A DNA stretch of 53,470 nucleotides, from NCBI RefSeq assembly GCF_034366625.1, contig NZ_JAXMIH010000029.1:1-53470 (forward strand), read 5' to 3'. This DNA comes from Prosthecobacter sp. GTDB lineage: Bacteria > Verrucomicrobiota > Verrucomicrobiia > Verrucomicrobiales > Verrucomicrobiaceae. Positions within the stretch are counted from its first letter, which is position 1; each line of letters starts with the position of its first letter. Made by a program: the position numbers and the translations under genes. The notes beneath the pieces are model-generated. The model had not been told where the DNA came from. It worked only from the letters and a program-made list of their open reading frames with translations, and did not search any database. This document shows positions 1 to 10,894 of this stretch, piece after piece.

Positions 1-11
1 ACGACAGTGTC

Positions 12-48
12 AAAAAAGCGCCGCGCCTGGTTGAACCGGGCGCGGCGT
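12..48 (-). terminator. Rho-independent terminator of the SWIB gene
   Basis: Read on the minus strand, a 12-bp GC-rich stem with one mismatch (arms 36-47 and 19-30, loop of 5) is followed by six T residues (A12-A17 on the plus strand). It lies about 20 bp after the stop of the minus-strand SWIB gene, which is the normal place for an intrinsic terminator. Confidence 0.8.
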
Positions 49-67
49 CGAGGAATGCAGGAATGAA

Positions 68-391
68 TCAGGCACCGATGTGCTTGGAGACCAGTTTGGT
101 CATCTCAAACATCGACACCGTCTTCTTGCCGCCGAACACGGCCTTCAATGCGTCATCGGCATTGATGTTGCGCTTGTTCTTGGCGTCCTGGAGACCGTTT
201 TTCTTGATGTAGTCCCGGAGCTTTTTCGTGATCTGGCCACGAGGAGCGGGTTTGCTGCCGACGACGACTCCGAGAATCGCGTCAGGCTGCACCGGCTTCA
301 TCAGGGCTGGATTGGGCTTACGTTTGGCTGCGGGCTTCTTGGCAGCTTTTTTGGCTGCTGGTTTGGATTTGGTTGCTGCTTTCTTGGCCAT
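68..391 (-). CDS. SWIB/MDM2-domain protein with histone-H1-like tail
   Basis: A 107-residue protein. Residues 2-27 are a Lys/Ala/Pro-rich basic tail (repeats of the type AAKKAAKKP) like histone H1 or chlamydial Hc1. Residues about 30-107 match the SWIB fold, with the pattern PRGQITKKLRDYIKKNGLQD followed by a lysine-rich stretch, a hydrophobic ALKAVFGG segment and a C-terminal FEMTKLVSKHI helix. SWIB domains are eukaryotic chromatin-remodelling modules that also occur in Chlamydiae and relatives. The basic tail suggests nucleic-acid binding and a nucleoid role, which is inference. The ATG at 391 starts just before the tail, and a good terminator follows the gene. Confidence 0.9.
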   Translation of the reverse strand: MAKKAATKSKPAAKKAAKKPAAKRKPNPALMKPVQPDAILGVVVGSKPAPRGQITKKLRDYIKKNGLQDAKNKRNINADDALKAVFGGKKTVSMFEMTKLVSKHIGA

Positions 392-616
392 AGTGTTGTT
401 GGCGGCTGTTGCCGTAAGTGCAGGTTATGTGAGCCAGCCGTGAAGCGTCAACGCAAATTTCATCAATCTTTAGGATTGTTTCCCTGCGCAGAAGCCTCTT
501 TTTCGCATCAGCGGCGCAGAGGAAAAGCCGCCCCCCGGGATGCTTTGAGCAGGGCTCATGTGCGCGACACGATTGTGTGTTTTTCGATACATAAAATCAG
601 GAACCAAGGGCTGCAC

Positions 617-1480
617 ATGCGGTTGGAGCCATATCCGCCGATGAACTCCGACAAAACTTTTCTCAGCGTGCTCATCACGCTGGTCATTCTCTCCGCCATC
701 TTTTTTGTGATCGAGCGCATCGTGAGTCGCGGGCGAAACCGCGTGCAGCCGGTGATCCGGCGAGGCTGGTTCACCGATGTGGTCTATTGGTTCACGACCG
801 TGCTGCTCACAAAACCCCTCGTGCGAGTGATGCTGATCCTCCCTGCGGGAATCTTGATCCTGGCGCAGATTGTGCCCGCAGAGACCTTCAAACTGGGCGC
901 CTACGCCGGCTACGGACCGCTGAGTCATCAGCCGGTGTGGCTGCAGGCGGTGCAGATTTATCTGCTCGGCGATTTTTTCTCCTACTGGACGCACCGGTTG
1001 TTTCATCGCGGCCGCTGGTGGCCGTTTCATGCGGTGCATCATTCATCGGAAGACCTCGACTGGCTGGGCAGTCTGCGCGTGCATCCGGTGAATGATCTGG
1101 TGAACAAGCTGTCGCAGGTGACGCCAGTGCTGCTGATGGGTTACAACCCCACCGTGACGCTGACGAGCGCGCCCATCCTCACGTTTTATGCCATTCTCCT
1201 CCATGCGAACGTGAACTGGGACTTCGGGCCGCTGCGCCATGTGATCGCGACGCCGGTCTTTCATCGCTGGCATCACTCGAAGGACCGAGAGGCCTGGGAC
1301 AAGAACTTTGCGGGCCTCTTTCCGTTCTGGGACATGCTGTTTGGCACTTTTTACATGCCGAAGGATCGCTACCCGGAGAACTTTGGCATCTGCGAGTCGA
1401 TGCCAAAAGGCTGGCTCGGGCAGATGTGGGAGCCGTTCGCGTGGATTTTACGACGGGGAAAGAAAGTGAATCCGCTTTGA
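617..1480 (+). CDS. Sterol desaturase / fatty acid hydroxylase family protein
   Basis: A 287-residue integral membrane di-iron enzyme of the fatty acid hydroxylase superfamily. Three histidine clusters are visible: HRLFH (126-130), HAVHH (138-142) and HRWHH (216-220). Hydrophobic segments lie at about 14-32, 55-86 and 108-122. The family hydroxylates or desaturates lipids using O2; the substrate cannot be told from sequence. The reading frame is open back to 80, but that part overlaps the SWIB gene on the other strand. The ATG at 617 is chosen because an AAGGG lies 6 nt upstream; an ATG at 641 is also possible. It is tail to tail with the response regulator gene, 4 nt apart. Confidence 0.85.
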   Translation: MRLEPYPPMNSDKTFLSVLITLVILSAIFFVIERIVSRGRNRVQPVIRRGWFTDVVYWFTTVLLTKPLVRVMLILPAGILILAQIVPAETFKLGAYAGYGPLSHQPVWLQAVQIYLLGDFFSYWTHRLFHRGRWWPFHAVHHSSEDLDWLGSLRVHPVNDLVNKLSQVTPVLLMGYNPTVTLTSAPILTFYAILLHANVNWDFGPLRHVIATPVFHRWHHSKDREAWDKNFAGLFPFWDMLFGTFYMPKDRYPENFGICESMPKGWLGQMWEPFAWILRRGKKVNPL

Positions 1481-1484
1481 GGTT

Positions 1485-2162
1485 TCACACCTTCGCGCGG
1501 CTCTCCACCCACTGCACCGCGTAGCGAACCAGCGCCGCGCCATCGGTGATGCCGAGCTTCTCTTTGATGTGCGCACGATGCGCCTCGACGGTGCGTGCGC
1601 TGATGCTGAGCTGCGTGGCGATGTTCTTGGTGGCCACGCCTTTGCCGACAAGGGCGAGAATTTCCAGTTCGCGGTCAGTGAGGGCGTCCATGCCGGTGGC
1701 CTTGGAGCGGGAGGCGCCGGTGACCTGCTCCAGCATGCGAACATTGAGTGTTTCGCTGACGTAAAGACTGCCGGAGAGGACTTTGTGGATAGCGGTGACG
1801 AGGTGATCGGCGGCCTCCTCTTTCATCACGTAGCCACGGGCGCCGGCACGCAACGAACGCTCACCATAGAGCGCCTCATCGTGCATGGAGAGCACGAGGC
1901 AGTGCGTGGATGGAAGCACGGCACGGATGTCTTTGACGAGCTCGAGGCCGTTTTTGTCCGGCAGGGTGAGGTCGATGACGGCCAGATCTGGCTTGAGCTT
2001 TCTCACGACCTCAAGTCCTTCACGCGCGCTGCCCGCCTCGCCAACAACATCGAGCCCATCCTCGGCACGAATCAACTGCGCGAGGCCGTGACGCATGATG
2101 GGGTGGTCGTCGATGAGGACGACACGCTTTACGGATTCTTTGCTGGTACGGGAACGCTGCAT
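1485..2162 (-). CDS. NarL/FixJ-type response regulator
   Basis: A 225-residue two-component regulator. The receiver domain (about 12-130) has acidic residues D18/D19, phospho-acceptor D64 (in AVIDLTLP) and the conserved lysine K114. A LuxR-type helix-turn-helix follows at about 160-218, with the LTDRELEILALVGKG signature. It should bind DNA when phosphorylated by the kinase encoded immediately upstream, whose 3' end overlaps this start by 34 nt, which implies translational coupling. Target genes are unknown. Confidence 0.93.
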   Translation of the reverse strand: MQRSRTSKESVKRVVLIDDHPIMRHGLAQLIRAEDGLDVVGEAGSAREGLEVVRKLKPDLAVIDLTLPDKNGLELVKDIRAVLPSTHCLVLSMHDEALYGERSLRAGARGYVMKEEAADHLVTAIHKVLSGSLYVSETLNVRMLEQVTGASRSKATGMDALTDRELEILALVGKGVATKNIATQLSISARTVEAHRAHIKEKLGITDGAALVRYAVQWVESRAKV

Positions 2163-3196
2163 GTGACCTGGGTGCCGCCGGCGCTGCGCGGCAAGACGTG
2201 GATGGCACCGCCCATCATTTGAGCGCGATGGCTCATGGTCAAGAGACCCATTCCAGTTCCTTTCGAGGCCTTGTCAGGAATGCCCACGCCATTGTCACGC
2301 ACAGTAAGGACGATATTTCCACTCTGCCTGGCGAGGTGAACATTGATCCGGTTTGCCTGGCTGTGCTTCACGGCATTGGAAACAGCTTCCTGCGCGATGC
2401 GGAAAAGCTGCACGGCCATCTGGGTGTCTTGTACCTGGACCGGGTTGTCGTAGCGGAAGTCGCATTTGATCTCGTAGGCGCGCGCGGTGCTTTCCGCCAG
2501 CTCCTCCAGAGCCGCCATGAGGCCGCCGGCATCAAGCACTACGGGCATCAGCCCGCGCGAGGTCTCGCGGGCGCGTGTATTGGCCTTGCTGACGAGGTGG
2601 ACGATCTCCTCCAAACTCCGTGCCTCCGGGCTGCCGGACTTGCTGAGGTTTTTCTGCGCTACTTTTGCCAGGCAGCCGATGGCGGCTAGTTGCTGGCACA
2701 AATCATCATGAATGTCCTGTCCGATGCGCACCTGCTCCTCCTCACTGATGTGGAGGATTTTGTCTTCGAGTGCTTTCCGCTCTGTGAGATCGCGAATGAT
2801 GCCGGTAAAGATGCGCCGGCCGCTGGGAAGCACAGCTTCGCCCACGGAGAGGTCGATGGGGAAAACCGTGCCGTCTTTGCGCTGCCCCACCACTTCACGC
2901 CCGATGCCGATGATGCGTTTCACGCCGGTGCGCAGGTAGTTTCGCACGTAGCTGTCATGCCTGGCACGGTAGGGCTGCGGCATGAGCATGCTGATGTTTC
3001 GGCCGATGATTTCGCCGATCTTGTAGCCAAACAGGCGCTCTGTGGCGGTATTGGCAGTCTCGATGATGCAATTCTCGTCGATGGTGACGATCGCATTCAC
3101 CGCCGTCTCGACGATGGTCGCCGCACGCTGCTCACTGGCCTGCAGCGCAGCCTGAAGCTCGGCGATGCTGGGTGTGGTGTGCGTTTTTTTCGGCAT
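2129..3196 (-). CDS. PAS-domain sensor histidine kinase (HisKA_3 type)
   Basis: A 355-residue soluble kinase with no membrane segment. A short coiled coil (about 8-28) leads to a PAS domain (about 30-140), then a dimerisation/phospho-acceptor helix with H163 (GQDIHDDLCQQL) and a HATPase domain with N-box (EAVSNAVKHS) and G-boxes (DNGVGIP, GTGMGLL). The PAS domain closely resembles haem-PAS of FixL: RARHDSYVRNYLRTG followed by RIIGIGR and RKDGTVFPIDLSVGE. H80 sits where the FixL haem-ligand histidine lies and R100 where its ligand-sensing arginine lies. An oxygen or redox sensing role is therefore likely but unproven. Its partner is the downstream overlapping LuxR-type regulator. Confidence 0.92.
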   Translation of the reverse strand: MPKKTHTTPSIAELQAALQASEQRAATIVETAVNAIVTIDENCIIETANTATERLFGYKIGEIIGRNISMLMPQPYRARHDSYVRNYLRTGVKRIIGIGREVVGQRKDGTVFPIDLSVGEAVLPSGRRIFTGIIRDLTERKALEDKILHISEEEQVRIGQDIHDDLCQQLAAIGCLAKVAQKNLSKSGSPEARSLEEIVHLVSKANTRARETSRGLMPVVLDAGGLMAALEELAESTARAYEIKCDFRYDNPVQVQDTQMAVQLFRIAQEAVSNAVKHSQANRINVHLARQSGNIVLTVRDNGVGIPDKASKGTGMGLLTMSHRAQMMGGAIHVLPRSAGGTQVTCSVPVPAKNP

Positions 3197-3206
3197 GCAT
3201 CAGCAC

Positions 3207-4145
3207 TCAGTCGGCGGCGGAGACGAATCCGTCGGGTTTCACGGCAAGAATCGAACAGGGGGCGTTTTGCACAATTTTCTCCGCCGTGGTGCCGATGAGC
3301 ATCTCGCGGAGGCCGGTTTTGCCTCGCGTACCAAGCACAACGAGGCTGGCATGCACCTCGCTGACGTGGTCTAGGATGGCCTCGCGGATGTTGACGCGCT
3401 CCTTGATCAGAGCGGTGATTTTGACATCACCGGCATCGCGTGTGAACGGCGCGATGAAGGCGTTCAAATCCTTGCGCCAGTTCTCCACCGCCTCAGGATC
3501 GATGGTGGCGGGCAGTGATGGCACGAAGCCGCCGTAGTCCAGCGACATGGCGAGGGCGCTCTGATACACATGCAGGCAGTCGAGCGAGGCACCGTCCTGC
3601 TGCGCCACATGCAGCGCGCATTGCACGGCCTTGGCGGAGTTTTCGGAGAAATCGACGCAGGTGACGATCTTTTTGAACGGCCCCTGCGCATCCTCACGCA
3701 CAACAAGAACATCGACGGGGGCCTTGCGCACGCATTTCGCGGCGATGGCTCCAATACGGTGCGACTCATTCTTCGACCCTTTGGCCCCCATGACGAGCAG
3801 GTCGGCGCTGTGTGCACGACAGGCTTCGACCAGTTCGGCAAATGGATGGCCAATGCGCACTTCCGCATTCACCGCCACAGCTCCCACCTCGGATTCAGCC
3901 ACAAACTTCTTCAGCCGCTCCAGCCAGTCGGCCCGGATGGTGGCTTGGTCGGTGGAGAGCGCCTTTTTCAGCTCATGCACGAGAAATTCATCCATGACAT
4001 GCACGGCGGTGATGGCGGCGCCGTCGAGCGAGGCACGGCGCGCGGCTTCACGCAGGGCGTTGCGGCAGGACGCGGTGAAGTCGATGGCGGCGATGATGTG
4101 ATGGAGCTTTTTCATGGTGTGGCTGGATTTGAATGATTTCATCAT
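3207..4145 (-). CDS. Tandem universal stress protein
   Basis: A 312-residue protein made of two UspA-like domains, about 12-150 and 158-312. The second domain has a full ATP-binding motif, GTRGKTGLREMLIGTT (GxxG, nine residues, G-T/S). The first has a degenerate version (GAKG...RIGA), so probably only one half binds nucleotide. The ATG at 4145 is chosen because GAGGGAG precedes it closely; a second ATG follows directly at 4142. The open frame continues upstream to 4268 but has no better start. The stop lies 10 nt before the kinase start, so the three genes may form a stress/redox operon. Confidence 0.92.
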   Translation of the reverse strand: MMKSFKSSHTMKKLHHIIAAIDFTASCRNALREAARRASLDGAAITAVHVMDEFLVHELKKALSTDQATIRADWLERLKKFVAESEVGAVAVNAEVRIGHPFAELVEACRAHSADLLVMGAKGSKNESHRIGAIAAKCVRKAPVDVLVVREDAQGPFKKIVTCVDFSENSAKAVQCALHVAQQDGASLDCLHVYQSALAMSLDYGGFVPSLPATIDPEAVENWRKDLNAFIAPFTRDAGDVKITALIKERVNIREAILDHVSEVHASLVVLGTRGKTGLREMLIGTTAEKIVQNAPCSILAVKPDGFVSAAD

Positions 4146-4203
4146 AGTCTCCCTCTCAAAGCAATGCCGTGCGGCATTTGCGTGCTTGTGGGCGGGCTTT
4201 GTC

Positions 4204-4662
4204 CTACAGACCGGCCTCTTCCTGCGCCTGCTCGACGGCCGCCTCCAACGTCCACAGCGTCTTGTCAAAAGACTTCTGCCGCGCGCGAAATTGCGCCTCC
4301 TCGGTGAGACCGTTGAGCGTTTCCATTTCCTTCAGGGCAAAGGTGTGATGCTCTTCGAGCGCCTTTACGCGGGTTTTGAAGTAATCGCGCCCGCCCTGCT
4401 CCTTCAGCACGTCGATGTGCGCTTTCCAGCGCGTGAGCACATCGCCTGCCTTTTTCAGGTATTCCTCGCGACTGGTGGTCAGATGCTCCTTCGCCTGCTT
4501 GTACCACTCGCGGCCTTTGACCTCGGACGGCTCCTTCACCTTGGAAAATTCGTTCTTCAGTCTCTCGGCGGCGCGACGCAGTTGTTCGTTGAGGCTGTCC
4601 TCCGCCTGAACGGAGGCGAGGCAAAGGCCGATGCTTAGGCTGGCAAGAAGGAGATTTTTCAT
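4204..4662 (-). CDS. Secreted alpha-helical (coiled-coil) protein
   Basis: A 152-residue protein with a clear signal peptide (MKNLLLASLSIGLCLASVQA, cleavage near residue 20). The mature part is almost entirely charged amphipathic helix, with heptad-like Leu/Ala spacing, so it probably forms a periplasmic coiled coil. No enzyme motif is seen and the family is not recognised. The frame stays open to 5070, but that region runs antisense to the PQQ-propeller gene. The ATG at 4662 is preferred because it starts exactly at the signal peptide. The gene is divergent from the propeller gene and lies 58 nt upstream of the Usp gene. Confidence 0.75.
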   Translation of the reverse strand: MKNLLLASLSIGLCLASVQAEDSLNEQLRRAAERLKNEFSKVKEPSEVKGREWYKQAKEHLTTSREEYLKKAGDVLTRWKAHIDVLKEQGGRDYFKTRVKALEEHHTFALKEMETLNGLTEEAQFRARQKSFDKTLWTLEAAVEQAQEEAGL

Positions 4663-4753
4663 GATGGCGAGGGATACGGCTGGATGCCGTGAACCATGCA
4701 TGCTCTTTTCTCCGGCGAAAGAATTTCCACGCCGCACCGTCAACTTCACGCCC

Positions 4754-6067
4754 ATGATCCGCACGCCAGCCCTCTCCACCCTCACCTTGGTTCTGCTGTC
4801 CGCCCTTTCGAGTGCCCAGCCCGCTACAAAACCCCTGTTCTGGCCTGCAAGGAACGGCCCCACGCTTGACGGTGTCGTCCCGCAGGCGGAGGCAGCACGC
4901 ATTCCTCTCGAATGGGATGGCGAGTCCGGCAAAAACATCGCCTGGCGCGTCGAGTTCGAAGGCGAAGGCCACTCCACTCCGGTGATCGGTGGCGACTTGA
5001 TCTGGTTCACCGCCGCCACGACCGATGGCAAACAGCAGTTCGTGTATGGCATCGACCGCCACAGCGGCAAGATCGTGCATCACAAGTTGGTCTTTGAAAA
5101 CGCCGTCCCTGAGGAACTCGGCAATCCGCTCAACAACTACGCCGCCCCGTCGCCCGTGCTCGAGGAGGACGCGCTTTACGTTCATTTCGGCACCTACGGC
5201 ACCGCGCGCATCGACCCGGTGACTGGTGCGAAGGTCTGGGAACGTCGCGACATCAACGTGCGCCACTACCGCGGCCCTGGCTCCTCCCCCATCATTTACA
5301 GTGACCTCCTCATCCTCACCTTCGACGGCATCAACGAGCAGTTCGTGACCGCGCTCGACAAAAAGACCGGCAAAAGCGTCTGGAAGACCGCCCGCACCAC
5401 CGATTACGGCGATCTCGACAAAGAAGGCAAGCCCACGCGCGATGGCGACATGCGCAAGGCCTACCACACCCCGGCGGTGTTTGAGATCGGCGGCAAAGAG
5501 GTGCTGGTGTCCATCGGTTCGCGTGCTGCCTTTGGTTATGAGGTCAAAACGGGCAAGGAACTCTGGACCATCCGCCACGGTGGCTTCAACGCTGCCATCC
5601 CGCCGCTCCGGCTGGGTGGTCTGCTCATCCTCAACACCGGCTCCGAGCGCGCGCATACCCTTGGCGTCCGCCTTGATGACAAAATGACCGGCGACATCAC
5701 CGAGAGCCACATCCTCTGGGATCGCGAAAAGCGCAATGCCAGCGAATCCGCCCCCGTTCTCGTCAACGGCACCCTGTTCCAGACCACCCGCGGCGGCATC
5801 GTGAGCGCGGTCGATGCCAAAGCCGGCAAAGACCTTTGGGAGGACCGCATGGAAGGCCAGCACCTCCCTGGCCCCCTCGTTTTGGGGGACAAGCTCCTCT
5901 TCTCCAATGACCGGGGCCAAACCTTCCTCGTCCGCGCCTCGGCGGAAAAATTCGAACTGGCAGGCAAAAACCAGCTCGCCGAGCCCATTTCCGCCTCACC
6001 TGCAGCTGCTGATGGAGCCCTCTTCATCCGCACCAAAAAGGCGCTCTATAAAATTGCCATCAAGTAG
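4754..6067 (+). CDS. Secreted PQQ-like beta-propeller protein
   Basis: A 437-residue protein with a signal peptide (MIRTPALSTLTLVLLSALSS, about 1-22) and repeated beta-propeller blades of the PQQ/BamB type. Blade motifs include GSSPIIYSDLLILTFDG, VTALDKKTGKSVWKTART and VSAVDAKAGKDLWEDR, typical of outer-membrane or periplasmic propellers abundant in Planctomycetes and Verrucomicrobia. No catalytic PQQ-dehydrogenase residues are obvious, so a scaffold or binding role is as likely as an enzyme. The ATG at 4754 is chosen over the upstream ATG at 4631 because it begins the signal peptide. Confidence 0.88.
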   Translation: MIRTPALSTLTLVLLSALSSAQPATKPLFWPARNGPTLDGVVPQAEAARIPLEWDGESGKNIAWRVEFEGEGHSTPVIGGDLIWFTAATTDGKQQFVYGIDRHSGKIVHHKLVFENAVPEELGNPLNNYAAPSPVLEEDALYVHFGTYGTARIDPVTGAKVWERRDINVRHYRGPGSSPIIYSDLLILTFDGINEQFVTALDKKTGKSVWKTARTTDYGDLDKEGKPTRDGDMRKAYHTPAVFEIGGKEVLVSIGSRAAFGYEVKTGKELWTIRHGGFNAAIPPLRLGGLLILNTGSERAHTLGVRLDDKMTGDITESHILWDREKRNASESAPVLVNGTLFQTTRGGIVSAVDAKAGKDLWEDRMEGQHLPGPLVLGDKLLFSNDRGQTFLVRASAEKFELAGKNQLAEPISASPAAADGALFIRTKKALYKIAIK

Positions 6068-6273
6068 CCATGCTACTGGGTTTTTGAGACTGCCGTCACT
6101 CAAACTACTGCAATTCGCCCATCCAATGTGCATACCGGCCGGGAATCGCTGGCGGTGTCGAACGACCTCAAGGAATGATTTCTATCACTGCACAAGCCGC
6201 GTAGGAGAAAAATCCGTGGATTCTCACAAAACCGTCGCAAAGATGTTCGAGTTGTGCTAGTGTCAAGGTCTCT
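6068..6273. other. Intergenic region upstream of the small basic protein
   Basis: A 206-bp non-coding stretch that is AT-richer than its flanks. An imperfect hairpin lies just after the propeller gene (TTTGAG at about 6086 with CTCAAA at about 6101). The part before 6274 probably carries the promoter of the next gene, but no convincing -35/-10 pair could be assigned. Confidence 0.4.
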
Positions 6274-6624
6274 ATGGCTACCACTACACCGACACGCAAG
6301 ACACGTTTCTCACGCCGAGTCCCTGATCATGTCACAGACGAGCTCGTCAATGTTCTATCCAAGCCTGAAACATACGAGTTCAACACTCTTTTTGGCTTGG
6401 TGTATGACAATCTCAAGCTGAAAAACGCCGTCAGCGGTGGAGAGGAAATGCTCCGCCTGCGTTCCTACGAGAAGCTGCAGAACCTCGTCAGCCGTGGCCT
6501 CTGTGCCAAGGTGGGCAAGACCTACCGCGGTCTCGAAGGCCTCCGCGCTGCACACAACGCCGCCATCGCTGCCCGCAGCGCCGCCGTTGTGGCCCGCACC
6601 TCGGCTGCTGCTGCCGCTCGCTAA
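6274..6624 (+). CDS. Small basic protein with Ala-rich tail, unknown function
   Basis: A 116-residue protein preceded by AAGG six nt before the ATG. The N-terminus is basic (TRKTRFSRRVPDH), the middle is helical (LVYDNLKLKNAVSGGEEMLRLRSYEKLQNLVSRGLCAKV), and residues 88-116 are strongly Ala/Arg-rich. No known domain is recognised. The central part might be a small winged-helix or RHH-like fold. Base composition matches neighbouring genes and a strong terminator follows, supporting a separately expressed gene. Confidence 0.7.
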   Translation: MATTTPTRKTRFSRRVPDHVTDELVNVLSKPETYEFNTLFGLVYDNLKLKNAVSGGEEMLRLRSYEKLQNLVSRGLCAKVGKTYRGLEGLRAAHNAAIAARSAAVVARTSAAAAAR

Positions 6625-6638
6625 TCCTGGCTTCAATC

Positions 6639-6677
6639 AGGGCCGCCTGCTTCCGAGCATGGCGGCCCTTTGCTTTC
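6639..6677 (+). terminator. Rho-independent terminator
   Basis: A perfect 9-bp stem, AGGGCCGCC (6639-6647) with GGCGGCCCT (6661-6669), is followed by a T-rich stretch (TTGCTTT). It lies 15 nt after the stop of the small basic protein gene and separates it from nuoA. Confidence 0.65.
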
Positions 6678-6729
6678 CGGGTTTGACGCTGCCCGGCCTC
6701 TCGCTACCCGTCCATGGTCATTCACCCCC

Positions 6730-7104
6730 ATGTTTGAGAACTACATTCCTGTCCTGCTCCAGATCGTCATCGCTGGTGGCTTTGCCGTCGTGACGCTGAT
6801 CGCCTCCGCGCTCCTTGGCAAATCCGCCAAGCGCAATGCGATCAAGGACTCCGCCTACGAGTGCGGGATGCTGCCCATCGGCGACAGCCAGCCGCGTTTC
6901 AGCGTGAAATTCTACATCGTAGCGATGCTCTTCGTGCTGTTCGACATCGAGGTCGTCTTCCTCTATCCTTGGGCCATCATTTACAAGGACTACCTCGCCG
7001 CCTTTGGCCCCTCCATCCTTGCTGTGGCCACTGGCTTCGTTTCCATCCTGCTCGTCGCCTTCGTTTATGCCTGGAAGAAGGGTGTTCTCGACTGGAAATC
7101 CTAG
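6730..7104 (+). CDS. nuoA: NADH-quinone oxidoreductase subunit A
   Basis: A 124-residue membrane subunit of respiratory complex I with three transmembrane helices (about 6-28, 64-85, 92-114). It has the hallmark YECGM motif in the first loop, and FSVKFYIVAMLFVLFDIEVVFLYPWA carries the conserved acidic residue of helix 2. Length is normal for NuoA. The ATG at 6730 gives the usual MFENYIPV start; the in-frame ATG at 6670 overlaps the upstream terminator. nuoB does not follow, so the gene is detached from a nuo operon. A Dabb-family gene follows 32 nt later. Confidence 0.93.
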   Translation: MFENYIPVLLQIVIAGGFAVVTLIASALLGKSAKRNAIKDSAYECGMLPIGDSQPRFSVKFYIVAMLFVLFDIEVVFLYPWAIIYKDYLAAFGPSILAVATGFVSILLVAFVYAWKKGVLDWKS

Positions 7105-7136
7105 TCCGTCGTGCCCTGCAGTCCGTTTTCGCCTCC

Positions 7137-7454
7137 ATGATTGCCTACCTCAGCCTGTTTCAGCTCAAGCCCCAGGTAACGGAGGAAAAACTGGAGCACA
7201 TCATGTCCCAGACCCGCGTCATGCTCCTTCGCGTGCCCGAGGTACTCACCGTTAAAACCGGCAAGCGCGTCAACCCTTCTGAGCCCTACCCGTGGTTCGT
7301 CTATCTCGAGGTCGAGAGCATGGACAAGCTCGCCATCTGCCAGGACGACCCGCACTACATCAAATTCCGCGAGGAAGTCCTCAAGCCCAACATCTCCGAG
7401 CAGGAATCCACCGCCTTCGAGATGGAGCCGCGCAAGGACGTGAAATACTCCTGA
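7137..7454 (+). CDS. Dabb (stress-responsive alpha/beta barrel) protein
   Basis: A 105-residue protein resembling the Dabb family of dimeric ferredoxin-like barrels. It begins with the strand LSLFQLKPQVTEEKLEHIM, continues with the VPEVLTVKTGKRV strand, and ends with the typical DDPHYIKFREEVLKPNI helix. The function of bacterial Dabb proteins is largely unknown. The ATG at 7137 is chosen because it begins the first barrel strand; the frame is open further upstream inside nuoA. The gene is probably co-transcribed with nuoA (32-nt gap). Confidence 0.8.
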   Translation: MIAYLSLFQLKPQVTEEKLEHIMSQTRVMLLRVPEVLTVKTGKRVNPSEPYPWFVYLEVESMDKLAICQDDPHYIKFREEVLKPNISEQESTAFEMEPRKDVKYS

Positions 7455-7462
7455 TCGTAATC

Positions 7463-8068
7463 TCAGGGCTGCGTTTGGCGACGCATCAGTTCACGCACGT
7501 ATTTGCCCAGCATGTCGAACTCAACATTCAGCCGGTCACCCGGCTTCTTCGTGTTCAGATTCGTCAGTTGAAACGTGTGAGGGATGATCCAGCACACCAC
7601 CGTGCTCTCGGTCACCTCCGCTGCGGTCAAAGAGATGCCATCCAGGCAGATCGAGCCCTTTGAAATGATCAAACCGCGCTGCTCCGCCGGAATCTCGACC
7701 TCCAGCCGGTGATCCTGCCCATGCTCGCTCCAATCGAGTATCTTCACCGTCGCATCGACGTGTCCTTGGACAAAGTGGCCGCCAAACCGCGCGCCCATTG
7801 CCATCGCCCGCTCCAAATTGACCAGGGAGCCGGTTTGTAGATCGCCAAGGCTCGTGACTTTCAAAGTTTGCATCAACAGATCGAAGCACGCCGTCTGCGC
7901 TGCGGCATCTTGCGCCGTCACCGTGAGGCAACAGCCGTTTACCGCCACGCTTTCGCCATCCGCCAACTCGGACGCCATCACACCCACCTGCAACGTCAGC
8001 CGCGCGCTCTCGCCGCGTGGCTCCAGCGAAAGGACCGTGCCGGTGGTTTCAACAAGACCTGTGAACAT
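7463..8068 (-). CDS. ribE: Riboflavin synthase alpha chain
   Basis: A 201-residue enzyme of two tandem lumazine-binding domains that converts two 6,7-dimethyl-8-ribityllumazine molecules to riboflavin and an aminopyrimidine. Signatures are the MFTGLVETTG start, SVAVNGCCLTV and GHFVQGHVD in the first half, and GSICLDGISLTA in the second. Length is normal. It is tail to tail with the Dabb gene and divergent from the DUF1549 gene. No FMN-riboswitch-like structure was recognised upstream. Other riboflavin genes are not in the window. Confidence 0.95.
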   Translation of the reverse strand: MFTGLVETTGTVLSLEPRGESARLTLQVGVMASELADGESVAVNGCCLTVTAQDAAAQTACFDLLMQTLKVTSLGDLQTGSLVNLERAMAMGARFGGHFVQGHVDATVKILDWSEHGQDHRLEVEIPAEQRGLIISKGSICLDGISLTAAEVTESTVVCWIIPHTFQLTNLNTKKPGDRLNVEFDMLGKYVRELMRRQTQP

Positions 8069-8167
8069 GCGCCGAGATAAACGGGCAAACCGCCGCTGTC
8101 GATGCGCTGTTCGCCCAAATCTTCACCGGGAAGGATAAGGCAATGGCGGGCCGTATTGATCCCCGCT

Positions 8168-10858
<2,691 letters not shown>

Positions 10859-10894
10859 TATGAGATGGGGAAGGAGCGTGGATGTACGACTGTT

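Noticed and set aside
4265..5920. A 551-codon minus-strand open frame
   Set aside because: It lies antisense to the PQQ-propeller gene with its clear signal peptide and blade motifs. Long antisense frames are common in GC-rich coding DNA, and this one shows no domain.
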